DNA from: Gliomastix tumulicola
Lineage: Eukaryota; Ascomycota; Sordariomycetes; Hypocreales; Bionectriaceae
Direction of reading: 5' to 3'
DNA length: 64,000 bases
Assembly (NCBI GenBank): GCA_001599755.1
Contig: BCHX01000002.1
Coordinates: 2,108,001 to 2,172,000, forward strand
Shown here in pieces: positions 35,041 to 45,269 of the stretch. The number at the start of each line of letters is the position of its first letter. The stretch's first letter is position 1. Under the pieces are notes generated by a model. It made no database searches, was not told the DNA's origin, and worked only from the letters and a program-made list of their open reading frames with translations. The position numbers and the translations under genes were made by a program.

Positions 35041-36532
35041 GATGTCTACACCACCAGCTGTGGACGTGTATGATCCCTATCCTGCATGCCATGCTGGTTG
35101 ATATCCAGATTTGCTGACGAGGAAGTAGGCCGCCGAGGGACTCCAAGGAGGATTCTCCTGAGCGTCGTCCTAAACTCCGGGTGTTATTCCCTGGGTTTTG
35201 GCAGTATGGGCGATACTATGGGCGCAATCAGCCGGACAAGTACCTCTTTCCCCTTGACGATGTAAGTTTGACTCTTTGGCCCGCAGCTGTAAATTGCCGA
35301 CTGAGAATGTGGTTTTAGGAAGAATTAAGACGGCTTGACATGATAAACAAATTCTTCTTGGAGACGCGAAAGAACACGCTGTGCAACTACAATTTCGACG
35401 TCCATAGCAAGGCTCGTGTCCTAGATCTAGGGACAGGCACGGGCGTTTGGGCCAACATCGTGAGCCAGTACGTCGATGCCTGAATAGCCAAAAGGGACCG
35501 TTGCGAGTGCACTGAGTGTGAACGATACTGACATCTATCAGGAATTATAAAAAGCTAAAAGTGATAGCTGTGGACTTGCATGCCGCGTGGGTCAAACTGT
35601 AAGCCGAGCGCCCGCCACCATTTCCTCCCCGATACCTGCTGACAAGTTGAAGGATTCCAGAGGGAGTTAAGAACGTGCTCTACGACCTCGAAGAGCCTAC
35701 ATGGTCGGACGATATCCCCGACCAATGCGACTTAGTCCATATTCGGCTCCTCTTTGGCTGTTTGAAAACGGAGTTGTGGCCCCAATTCTATGCCAACGCA
35801 TTCGAGTACGCCCCCTTTCAGCACCCCTCTCAGGCAGGATTCTCGGGGCCACTGACTATATCCCTAGGAAAACGCTTCCCGGTGACGGGTACATCGAACA
35901 GATCGAAGTCGATTACACGGTTCATTACGAGGGCAACCCGGGGCCTGAGCCCTCGTACCTCAGAGAATGGACCGACCGGTTCCTGCGCGCTATGGATCGC
36001 TCCGGCCGATCTGCACGAGTAGACCCCCAGCGTACCAGGCGTCTCCTCGCGGAGGCTGGCTTCGTTGACATCAAAGAGGAGATATTCAAATGCCGCTCTG
36101 GCCCCTGGTGTGCTGATGCGAAAGAGGGGGACCTTGCGAGGTGGTTCAACGCCTGGCTTTGTTACGGGTTCCGGAGCCAGGGCTACAAACCGTTGATCGA
36201 ATTTGGCGACATGGAAAGCCCCGAGGCTGTGAACGACTTGGCCGCGGAAGCCCAACATGAGTTGTGCACTCTGCATTGGCATATATACCACCACATGTAA
36301 GTCATGCCGCTCCCTTCTGGCCTCATTGCCAAGGATAAAATCACTAACCTGACACGATACCAGGTATGTCTGGACAGCAAGAAGGCCGGACCCGATCAAC
36401 GGGGTCCATCACCCTGAACGGAACAGGATCTACGAACCTGTTCAACCACACCTGGCCCAGAACCCTCCTGCTCCTGCGCCTGCTCCTGCTCCTGCTCCAC
36501 ACGGATCAGAGGTCTTGAGGCCAATCCGCTGA
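35041..36532 (+). CDS. LaeA-like SAM-dependent methyltransferase
   Basis: Seven-exon model, 371 residues: 35041-35066, 35129-35261, 35319-35467, 35542-35598, 35653-35805, 35868-36296 and 36364-36532. Every junction keeps frame. Features: KYLFPLDDEELRRLDMINKF (the usual N-terminal helix of LaeA-like proteins), motif I VLDLGTGTGVWA (about 87-98), motif II KVIAVDLHAAWVKL, the NVLYDLEEPTWSDD and DLVHIRLLFG segments, LPGDGYIEQIEVDY after exon 5, and a helical C-terminal half (GRSARVDPQRTRRLLAEAGF). The family methylates small molecules or proteins; LaeA itself is a global regulator of secondary metabolism, but many paralogues act within single pathways. The tail carries a Pro-Ala repeat (PAPAPAPAPAP) from CCTGCT units at about 36464-36498. 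Intron 4 ends in AAG rather than YAG. No biosynthetic enzyme flanks it. Confidence 0.87.
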
Positions 36533-37351
36533 AGGGGTTGCGCGCGCAGGGTTCGTCGCTAGAACACAGCCAAAACTGTCCAATTTTGGTCTTGTCGTTG
36601 AGAACATCGTGTTGTGGTGTTGCAAGCCATGCAGGGCCGGGAAAGGTGAGCTCTTGTTGGGGGTGTGAGGATGCTGGATTTTTGGTATTCGTGTTCTTTT
36701 CCTTGGATGGTTTTGGGAACGGGTTTGTCTCTGCTTCTTCTTGTTTGGTCTATCATGTGTATGAAGAGCGCCTGCTCAACGACGAGGCCTCTACGAAGGG
36801 TAATTACGATAGTGCTCAATCATTTCTTTCTTCTTGCTACCCCTTATGTGCTCGCATGATGTGATTCAACCAATGGAGACCGACTTCGTCACGAGTACCT
36901 ACCTGTCAAGACGTGAATGGGCCTTGTGTAGAATCCAGAGTCACAGCGATAATCTCATGACAAGGATGATTTCCCACGTGAGTTGGTCCAATATAGTATG
37001 TCATTGTACAGTTCTACAAAAGAAACGAGATAGAACAAGGATACGGCCCCGTAGCCACGGGGACCGAGGACTCAACAGCCCAATCCTCCCCTCACGGAAC
37101 TCACCGCCCGTTCCCAGGGCGGGAGCGCTGCCTCCTCCATCTATGTCAAGCTGAAAGGGGACGAGACACCACCCTCCCGGGGGAAAAAAAAAGGAAACCC
37201 GCGTTTGTCTATTATCCGTTGCGAGGCGGCCTTCACCACCCAACGATAGAAATCTCCCCCTTCTCTTTTGTTTCTCTCCAAAACCCCAACCCTCATCCTC
37301 TTATTTGTCACATCGTATCGCATCGATCGATCGGGGGGGGAGGTTTCGCGT
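36533..37351. other. Intergenic between convergent methyltransferase gene and ATP20
   Basis: The 3' flanks of convergent genes. Contains a purine-rich stretch with AAAAAAAAGGAAA at 37185-37197. No gene recognised. Confidence 0.5.
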
Positions 37352-38159
37352 TTAGTGGTGGGAGGCGACCTCGCCGCGGTAGCCGACGAGCTTGAAGCGG
37401 CCGATGATCTCGCCGACGGTGAAGAAGCCGACGAGCTCCGCGAGGATGACGCCGCCGGCGGCGAGCTGGGCGGTGCTGACGTTGCGGATGCTGTTGAGGA
37501 TGGCCTGCGGGGACTGGAAGAGGGTGCCGGTGCGGAGGGAGTTCCACGCGTTCTGGTAGAAGGCCTGGAAGGTGGCGACGGAGCTGTGTGGTGGTGTCGG
37601 TGTTAGCCGAGGAAGACTTCTTCACAATAAGGAGGGCCGGAGGGGGGGGGGGGGGGGGGGCTGGGCTTACGGAGGGCTCATCTTCTGGCCCTGGAAGATG
37701 AGCTTGGCGAGCTCGAGGGTGACCTTGGAGTAGTAGACGACGAAGGGGGTTTGGCCTAGATTTTGTTCCCATGTCAGCGTAAGCCCAGCCTCAACCCGAA
37801 CCAGCAGCATCGCCCTCTCCTGCTTTCTCCATCCTCTTTCTGCTCAGGACAGAGTACACGGAGAGAGAGAGTGTGTGTGTGTGATAATAAGACGTACGCT
37901 CAAGGAAAGCAATGAGCTTCCCGGTGCGCCCGCCCAGCTTCCCCAGCGTGTTCCCGACGCCCTTGGCCGCGCCGGCGATGGCCGGTCCCGCGGCGCTGGT
38001 GACGCGCGACAGGCCCTGCGACGCCTTGGACGTCGTCTCCTTGGCGGCCTCGGTGGCCTTCTGGGCGGCGGTGCTCTCGAAGCGGCGGGCGGCGAGCTGC
38101 CTGAGGGCCGGGGAGCGGAGCATCGGGCGCGCGAGGGCCATGGTCACTGTCGAGGCCAT
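37352..38159 (-). CDS. ATP20: Mitochondrial F1Fo-ATP synthase subunit g
   Basis: Membrane subunit of the Fo sector needed for ATP synthase dimers and cristae shape; 192 residues. Exons are 38159-37898, 37755-37671 and 37583-37352. Residues 1-30 form a mitochondrial presequence (ALARPMLRSPALRQLAARRF). The conserved part reads GKLIAFLER-QTPFVVYYSKVTLELAKLIF, QGQKMSPPSVATFQAFYQNA and the single transmembrane helix AQLAAGGVILAELVGFFTVGEIIGR with the GxxxG-like motif expected for dimer contacts, ending GRFKLVGYRGEVASHH. Both introns have consensus sites; intron 2 holds a run of 19 identical bases. Confidence 0.95.
37642..37660. repeat. G19 homopolymer inside ATP20 intron 2
   Basis: Nineteen consecutive G on the + strand (C in the transcript) lie a few bases from the donor of ATP20 intron 2. 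This is a hotspot for length variation and for sequencing error. Confidence 0.8.
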
Positions 38160-38829
38160 TGTTTCGGGCTGTGTGTCTGGTGTCGGAGGGAAAGAAGAAG
38201 AAGAAGAAGACTTCCGGTAGGGCGAGAGAAGTCGGAGAAATTGATCAATTGACTGCCTCGGCTGGCGTATCTCGTGATCAATTGATTGCCCCGGGGGAGA
38301 GAGGGAGGGGGTTGTCGTGAAGGGTGGAAAGGTGGTGGTTCTGGTTGTCCGTGTCGCCGGTTGAGGGAGAAAAAAAAAGAGCTCGGGAGAAGTCGCCTAT
38401 GGTGCGAATGGGGCGCTGTGATTGGCCGAAGGGCCAGGGGAAGGAAACGTACCACCCAGTCCGAGGTACGTACCGATCCAATCAAGGTGCCGAATTGGGC
38501 GGGATGAGACGACGGGAAGACGAGCCAGAATGATGATTAATTGGTCAAAAATATGTGAGCTCCGAGTTCATAGATGGACTGATTATAGGCTGGTGTTGTT
38601 CTCCTGGAATTATGGCCAATTGTTTTGCCGGAATTCCCCTTGGTGCAAGGAAGCCCAGGCACGCCTATCCCAAGCCATCAACATCAACACCACCACACTC
38701 GTATTATTCCTTATCATTTCACCAACTAGTACAATCCCATTTGCATGATGGCGAGAATTTCGAAACATGTTACGAGAACAGTACATAATTCATGATTTAC
38801 TTATATCTATCTTATACTTGAACACGCTA
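38160..38829. other. Promoter of ATP20 and 3' flank of LAD1
   Basis: The LAD1 gene ends at 38830 and ATP20 starts at 38159, both on the minus strand, so this is ATP20 5' and LAD1 3' sequence. It contains CCAAT-type motifs (38421-38425 on the minus strand; 38478-38482 on the plus strand) and AG-rich tracts that are CT-rich on the ATP20 strand. No gene. Confidence 0.5.
38419..38428 (-). promoter_or_regulatory. CCAAT box upstream of ATP20
   Basis: Minus-strand sequence CGGCCAATCA lies about 265 bases upstream of the ATP20 start codon. The Hap2/3/5 (CBC) complex binds CCAAT and commonly controls nuclear genes for respiration in fungi, so the placement fits. The motif is short and may be chance. 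Confidence 0.35.
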
Positions 38830-40025
38830 CTAGTCTAGGCTCTGGATCTGGACCTTGATGGCGCCGCTCTTGGGGTCGGCGGACGTCTCAAAGGCCTTGA
38901 GGGCGTCCTCGAGGGAGAAGCGGTGGGTGACGAGCTTCTTCATTTCGATGACGCCGCTCTCGACGAGGCGGATGGCGCGGGGCCACGTGTTGCAGTAGCG
39001 GTACTGCAGCTGGATGTCGACCTCGCGGACGCTGGCGCGCATGAAGGGGATGCTGATCTCGTTCTTGCCGACGCCGATGATGAAGACCTTGCCGCCGAAC
39101 TTGGTGGCCCAGATGGCGGACGCGATGCTGCTCTCGACACCCGTGCACTCCATCGTGACGGCGGGCTCGACGCCGCCGAAGGCCTCGTCGACGATGCGCC
39201 GGCCGGCCTCCTCGGCGGACGCGCGCTCGACCTTGTGCGTGACGACGCGCGGGCAGATCTCCTTGGCGAAGGCGAGGCGGCTCTCTGCGATGTCGGTGAT
39301 GACGATGGGGCAGGCGCCCGCGGCGTCGGCGCACAGCAGCGTGATGAGACCGATGGGTCCCGCGCCGCAGATGAGCACCGGGTCGCCGAGGCGGATGCCC
39401 GCGCGCTCCATGCCGGCGAGGGCGACGCTCAGCGGCTCGAGCATGGCGCCGTCCTCGTACGACATGGCGCCGATCTTGTGGCACCAGACGGCCGGGTGGT
39501 TGACGTAGCGGCGCAGGAGACCAGGGACGGGCGGCGTGGACAGGAACTCGACCTTCTCGCAGCCGTTGTAGCGGCCCGTCAGGCACGGCTCGCACGCGTT
39601 GCAGATGACGTTGGGCTCGACGGCGACGCGGTCGCCCACCTTGAGGTGCGTGACCGAGGGGTGGACGGCGATGACATCGCCCGCCGACTCGTGGCCGAGG
39701 ATGTGGTCGTCCTCGACGATCATGGGGCCGATGCAGCCGGCGTGCCAGAAGTGGACATCAGACCTGCCCACAGTCAGTCAGTCAGAGAGACCGGACGTTT
39801 GAATATAGAAAGAAGGATGACCTACCCGCAGATGCCAGTACTCCGGATGGCCACAGTCACCTCGCCCGGCTTCAGCGAGGACCCGTCCTTGACGGCCTCG
39901 GCGCTGGGCTCGGCCGCATTGATCCAGAGGTCGTGCTTGGGGTTTGTGAAGACGCCGATGTTGGGCTTGAGCTGCGACTTGACGACCTCGGGCACCGAGG
40001 CCGAGTCGATGGCTGAGGGGCTCAT
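38830..40025 (-). CDS. LAD1: L-arabinitol 4-dehydrogenase (NAD+)
   Basis: Zinc-dependent medium-chain dehydrogenase that oxidises L-arabinitol to L-xylulose in fungal L-arabinose catabolism; 377 residues, the usual family length. Exons are 40025-39826 and 39763-38830; intron donor GTAGGT, acceptor CAG, splitting a Gly codon (GICG-SDVHFW). Catalytic zinc ligands appear as C66, H91 and E92 (GHESAGD); the structural zinc site is C121-N-A-C124-E-P-C127-x7-C135. NAD binding: GAGPIGLITLL and the ITDIAESR acidic residue that selects NAD over NADP. The segment KFGGKVFIIGVGKNEISIPF and DIQLQYRYCNTWPRAIRLVE is close to known LAD rather than xylitol or sorbitol dehydrogenase, though substrate choice from sequence remains inference. 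The upstream region is long and rich in simple GA and GGA repeats. Confidence 0.92.
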
Positions 40026-43000
40026 GGTGTGTGGCAGGAGAGAAGACAAGGAAGAGGGGAAAAGGGAGAAGAGAGGAGGAGGAGGAGGAGCAGGGAGCAA
40101 GGGGGAGGAAGAAGAACCAGCAGGCGGGCTATCAGGCTGAAAGGATAATTAGAAGGCAGATCGATCTCGGGCAGGAGACAAGGTATCAGCAGGGTCGTCT
40201 GTATATAGGTAGGTATGCAAGGAGCCAACCCCGTACAAGATACGCACACACGGAGCAGTCGGGGAGGAGAACCGGGAGGGGAGAGAGAGAGAGAGAAATT
40301 GGAGGAGGAGGAGGAGGAGGAGGAGTACAGGATCGTGTTGGAGATGGCGATGCAATGGGTTCAAATAGTATACGTCTGCCTAGAAGCGCCAGTCCCAGCC
40401 CGTGGTCGAATCAGCGGGCAAGGAAGCAAGGAAGCAAAGAGCGAGAAGAGCTCCCCAGCGCACGGGTTCCTCCTGCAGCAGCTGCTGCAACAACACCAGC
40501 AAAATGCCGTCCAATTTTTTCCTTATTTTTTATTTTGGAGTTACTATTTCCTTCGTCCTGCTCTGTGCAAGTTCCCCCGCCGCCCGAGCATCGTCGCCTT
40601 CAGGTGGTGGGGTTTTGCAGGGCGATGATTCGGGGAGCCTAAGCCCGACGTGGACCATCACAGACGCACCAATCAAGCCTCTCCGAGCTTCACTTTTGTG
40701 CGGCTGCACTTCGGGGGTTCTGTTAGTAATTCCCCGAGCTCGCCCAGCCGCTGCCCCTCCATGGCGTCCTCCTCGCCCCTTCGCCCCTTGGGATTCTTGG
40801 ACCCTTACCCAGGCCGATGTTCCAACGGCTGGCTGCTACTCGCACGCATACAGATTCAGAGGCGCGCTATTCAATGGCGGTGCTAGTTCGAGGGGGGGAG
40901 TGAGGGGGGGAGCAAGACGGACTTGCCTTGATCAGTACTCCCGTGCTATTGCCCTGGTCTGACTTCCCCTCCCCGAATCGACGCTGGAGGGGCGGGGAGA
41001 GGGAGATACAGTGCATGGCTGGCTGCTGCTTTAACAGATTGCCCACGCGGGCCTCCTACAGGGAGAGAGACGACATACCGCACAACGCTCTACGCTCCAT
41101 GCAGTCCTATCTCCTGGCCCGTGGACGACAGCCTCGGGTCAATGCTACCGGCTGACCAGACACAGATGCGCGAATCACAGCCCCCGATCCCGACTTCCGG
41201 TTTCCCATCTAGGCAGTCTATCCTCGACAGCCCGCCAAAATGTTGGTTGGGCCATACGATCCCCCAGGCCGTTTTCTGGATGCGAGTGACATCGACATCC
41301 ACCGCAGAAGCTTAGGCCGCTGCAACCTTGTCCTCTGTTTTTTTTATTTTTTTTTAATATACGGCCTCCGTGGGTTGAGGGGATCGTCTCGGTTTCCCTG
41401 GCTCAAAGACCATGCTACTGTCGGTCACGCTCTGTCCTAGACGGTGTTCCCTCCCTTTGCCCCCCCCCGCTTCGTCGAGGGCGTGTATGACCACCCTTGG
41501 GGTAGTAGTTATCCCACCACTCAGGCGGTGGCGGCTCCCACGTCTGAGGGCCTTTTGCGGGTGTGGCGGTGTTGGATGGGAACGTGATGTCGATGGGCGC
41601 GTGGTGAGCTCGCCGAGGGAGTGAGTCTGCTCTCGCTTCCGTCAAGGGGCCGCCACCACCTTGGTCGTCTCTAGACCTTGGAGGAGACACATTTGCCCTT
41701 GTCGTCGAAATGTCCAAGAGCGTCATCAGTGCCGTCTCAGAGCTCTCCCCCATCACTGCCTGCGCCGGGGCCACACCGAACTACCTCACACAGATCAGAC
41801 GACAGATGAAGGGGGAAGCCCCCAACNCCCCCCCCCCCAACTACCGAAGGAGGAAGGCTTCCGAGCTAGCTCTGCCTCCGGGGCCCCGGACTCGACCTAC
41901 AGCTGCTCCGGCCAGGATCTTCCACTCGCGAGGGTGGCGATTGGGCGATCAAGATACCCAAAGCAGACTGTCCAGACGGGTGCCAGGGAGACCATCAGAG
42001 GGGCACAGCCACACAGCCAAGTTTGAGTACAAGGATGGATGGACCTCAATCAAGTGACATTGACTTCGAAAGTAGACACGCCATCCTGATAGATAAACTC
42101 GCCATAAGAGAAGCCGAGAACCGAGTTCCCCCCAATGGAAGAACCATGTCGTTGCTCCAGAACCCTTCATTCCTTGGTCGTGGATACCCATACCCCTCGA
42201 AAGCCTCAAGATCGTGACAGAAAGTTATCTACCGTGTCAACCTGTGCTCTTGACCCAAAGCACGTCCCAGGTGATAATAGCCTAATTCACCCCCAACTTC
42301 AGCCTCAGGTCTCGCTAGTTCTATCCCCCGAAGCCACAATCGTGACAAGAAGCCGGCGGGGGATCCCGGAGCACGGGCTTTGTCACGGAACGGCCGCCCG
42401 GCACACTTCAAACAAGAAGGTCAGGGCGGTATGAATGCATGCTACGTACGTCTATCTATATCTCGGGTACCCCCTCGCAAGGCTAGCCAGCTCGGAACGA
42501 AAACGCTCATGTGACCTGCCGCGGTCAGCACGAACGAAACGAACCCTGAAAATACCAGCTCTCGTCAAGAAGCGACCCAACCAGATGTCAGGACGGCAGT
42601 TCGTGCGGCTCAAACTATTGAACGATAGGGAAACCGCTGAACCACGGCAGATGGGTCGCGGATGGTCAGTCAAACGGGACAAGCTGTCCAATAGAAACGA
42701 AGAGGAGGTCCGGAGGCAAGCCTGCATCGGCGCCGGCGTCTCATCGGGTGGTTTTGCAGCCAGCCTTGACCGAGTTTGAACAAGGGGGGAACAACGGATT
42801 TCTTGATAAACGGGAAGTCGTTCCGAGAAGAGAGCCTGCTCCCGAGAAACGAACCCAAGCCCGCTGCGGAATAACTAGAGAGAAAATCTGGCCGCCGCCT
42901 GTCTAGAGCGGCGACCCGGGAACTAACCCAGGGCATTTTCCGCAAGGTGAGAAAGAAACTAGCACCCAAGCGGTATTAGCCCCGACGTCCGTGGGAAGGA

Positions 43001-43600
43001 TGATATCCATTTCTAGAGGTCATCTGACGCGGGAAACATCACTCGATTCCTCGGGGAGCACGGTCTCGGATTTCTTTGTCTCATTGGATTTTAATTATGA
43101 ATTTTTTTTATTTTCTCTCTCTTTCGTTGCTGCCTGCTGGTACATGCAGGAAGCACGGTGAAAATGGGATGATTTCCCCGGTGGGGGGACGTCCGAACTC
43201 CGAGAGACGCTGAAGAGCTTGCGACGTCACATGAGCCTGCTGTTGTGGCTCGCCGACTAGTATGTACAGGTTGGTCCAGGGTTTCCGAGAATCTCGTTCC
43301 TTTCTTGATCGGAGAGGAGATCCTTCTTCTTCTTCTTCAGAAATGTACACCATCTTCTTTGGTCTGCGTGACATGTCCTCCTCTGCGAAGCTCCTGTTGC
43401 AATTCGTCTGTCGATGGAGGGCGCTGATCACACCGATGTCCCGTCAATGGGGGTCGTGACTGGCTTCCCCGGCGCTCCTGATGCGCTGGGAGACTGTGAC
43501 TCCTTGACTGATGGACATGCGGGCAGTTGTGGTGGCGGATACGGCGGTAGGTGACGGGCGAGATTTGATCATCTCGGGCCTGGATTGGTAGAGCCATCGC
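40026..43600. other. Gene-poor region upstream of LAD1
   Basis: About 3.6 kb between the LAD1 start and the 3' end of the secreted-peptide gene, both on the minus strand. It contains AG-rich promoter tracts (40030-40120, 40281-40325), a T-rich block (41337-41356), one ambiguous base N at 41827 within a C-run, and many short ORFs without signatures. ORFs such as 41710-42057 and 42023-42217 have no recognisable domain. Confidence 0.45.
40281..40325. repeat. GA and GGA microsatellites upstream of LAD1
   Basis: (GA)n at 40281-40296 followed by (GGA)n at 40301-40325 on the + strand, i.e. polypyrimidine on the LAD1 sense strand, about 260-300 bases upstream of its ATG. CT-rich tracts near start sites are common in fungal promoters. 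Confidence 0.75.
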
Positions 43601-43854
43601 TCATCCCACAGAGATGACGACGTCGCCCTTGCACCGCCCATACGAACAGCACTCGGCCGGGTCCATCAACCCATTCAATATCGCATCCACCTTGTCCTGT
43701 CCCATCACACTGTCAGCACGGCAAAACTGGCAGAGGCAGATAGATGCCTTCACGAGGAACTCACATCAGGACAGGGACCGATAGGCCCAATCAGCGCCAT
43801 TGGAGCCGCGCTCACTGCCGTCACTGCAGCGGCGAGAAGCACAGCGAATCTCAT
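43601..43854 (-). CDS. Small secreted four-cysteine peptide, 61 aa
   Basis: Two-exon gene: 43854-43765 and 43696-43601, with intron 43764-43697 (68 bases; donor GTGAGT, branch CTGAC, acceptor CAG, phase 0). The start ATG opens a clear signal peptide (MRFAVLLAAAVTAVSAAP; hydrophobic core, Ala-x-Ala cleavage after about residue 17). The mature part continues MALIGPIGPCPD, then across the intron DKVDAILNGLMDPAECC and SYGRCKGDVVISVG. Four cysteines (28, 46, 47, 52) could form two disulfides; the spacing C-x17-CC-x4-C is not the eight-cysteine hydrophobin pattern. I do not recognise the family. Support for being real: coherent signal peptide, consensus intron, GC-ending codons and in-frame stop. 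It could be an effector-like or signalling peptide; that is inference. Confidence 0.62.
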
Positions 43855-45269
43855 CGCTGTCTGGTAGACTGGGGCGATCCCTTGGCGAAGGTGCTGATCT
43901 GGGAGCGTGGTCTCGGTGTGCACGGGTTGACGGTGGATGGCCGAGCTTGGGCTCTTGCTCTCGAGAACAGGCGTGAATCGTCGTCGTCCGAGATCCGTGT
44001 CACTCCCGTCTATCCTTGATCGTCCTACGCGGCTCTCCTCCCAGACGTGATCGGCCGGTACAAACGCGAGAAGGCACCACAAAAGAACCTGTGGAAAGAG
44101 AGGAAGGAAGGAAAAAGAACGAAAGTGAGTGAGGCCGGATCCCGGATGCTCGGAGGGGGACTACTTAGTCAGTCCATAGAGGTGCAGCAGAGAGACAAAG
44201 AAGTCAGAACAAAGAAAAAAAAATTGATCCAAGCGTCAGAGGCTGACAAGGGTCAATCTAGAGAATTGAACAAAAATATCAGCTGAAGAAAATGAGTTGC
44301 AGGCATGCCGCGCTAAATAATCGAATTATCGAAGCCACGCCTCGTTTGCCGTCAGCCCTAGACGGAAGTCTCCCTCGTATCACTACTAGTATCTCCTTAT
44401 CTCGCGTCGCTGCAGGTACTCCCGCTTGACCGCCCAGACAGAGTTGGGGCTGCAGGAATGCTGCATCTCAACCAAGCCTCTTTCCGGCCATTGCAGGGGG
44501 GAGATCGCGATTGGTTCATATCAGGTCGGTGAAGATCAATTGAGAATTCAGCGGTGTCTGCATACCCGCCTCGGAATGGAGGTGAGACAGTGCCAGGCAC
44601 ACCTCCCCGTTCTATTCTACCTTCTATTATTCTCCCTTCTTCTAGTTATGTCCCGCTTAGAGCGCTTCGGCAGAGACACGCAGATCCGACTGCAGTGAGC
44701 TCTTTTCCCCCATACCAACTCCCTCATGGCCACGTCCTGATGCCATGCTCCATGCCGATAAGATACGAAGCCGCGATACGAGGGTCCACGCCGAAGTCTC
44801 CGCGCCGTTTATTGTCGCCGTAATTGGTGCCACGGCTCAGCTAGTGTCTTAGAACCAACCTACAGGTTGAGGTTGTGATAGCTGCGCGGAGGCACACAAT
44901 CAGCCCCCTTCCGGAAGCGGCATCTCGTCTTCATCGTGGCGCCGCAGACGAGATGCCATTACTCCGAGGACGGGCTCGTCAGACGAAAGTCTGAGACAGA
45001 TTGGAATGCCAGCCCGATATCTTCTTCTACACCGTCTCAGCCCTCTAGTCGTCGGTGACGCACTAGTCTCGCTTCTCCCGGTGCACGCCATCGACCACAG
45101 CGCCAGACACAGCAATTCTGCCGGCATGGTGGCTGAAGACAAGTCATTCAATATCATGCCAGATGTTTCCCCAGACGGATTCGCTGCCATATGATTGTCG
45201 TGTGCTTCACTGCCCGATGCAGGTCGCAGCACGCGAAAGATCCTGGGGACGTCATCCAGGACCTCCTCT
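43855..45269. other. Upstream region of secreted-peptide gene, 3' flank of RTT10
   Basis: About 1.4 kb between tandem minus-strand genes. It includes an A-rich run at 44214-44225 and short unsupported ORFs. No RNA gene recognised. Confidence 0.45.

Noticed and set aside
35806..35837. 32-base intron in the methyltransferase gene that would keep the GATTCTCGGGG segment
   Set aside because: Too short for a fungal spliceosomal intron. Using the TAG at 35865-35867 gives a 62-base intron with a CTGAC branch and restores AFE-KTLPGDGYIEQIE as in the family.
29039..40026. Secondary-metabolite cluster around the LaeA-like gene
   Set aside because: No polyketide synthase, peptide synthetase, terpene cyclase, P450 or transporter is visible; neighbours are TFIIA, ATP synthase subunit g and a sugar-alcohol dehydrogenase.
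38923..40140. 405-codon open frame on the plus strand opposite LAD1
   Set aside because: It mirrors the LAD1 exons, has Ala/Asp/Gly/Arg-rich composition without a domain, and is explained by GC-ending codon bias of the real gene. The same holds for 5770-6981 opposite DUS3, 59579-60724 opposite UGA2, and 49508-50458 opposite the Sur7-type gene.
41710..42057. ORF beginning MSKSVISAVSEL upstream of LAD1
   Set aside because: Short, crosses the ambiguous base N, no domain, and alternative frames are equally open. Composition turns Arg/Pro-rich after 40 residues.
43601..43854. Hydrophobin reading of the small secreted peptide
   Set aside because: Hydrophobins have eight cysteines with two CC pairs and are longer; this peptide has four cysteines and one CC pair.
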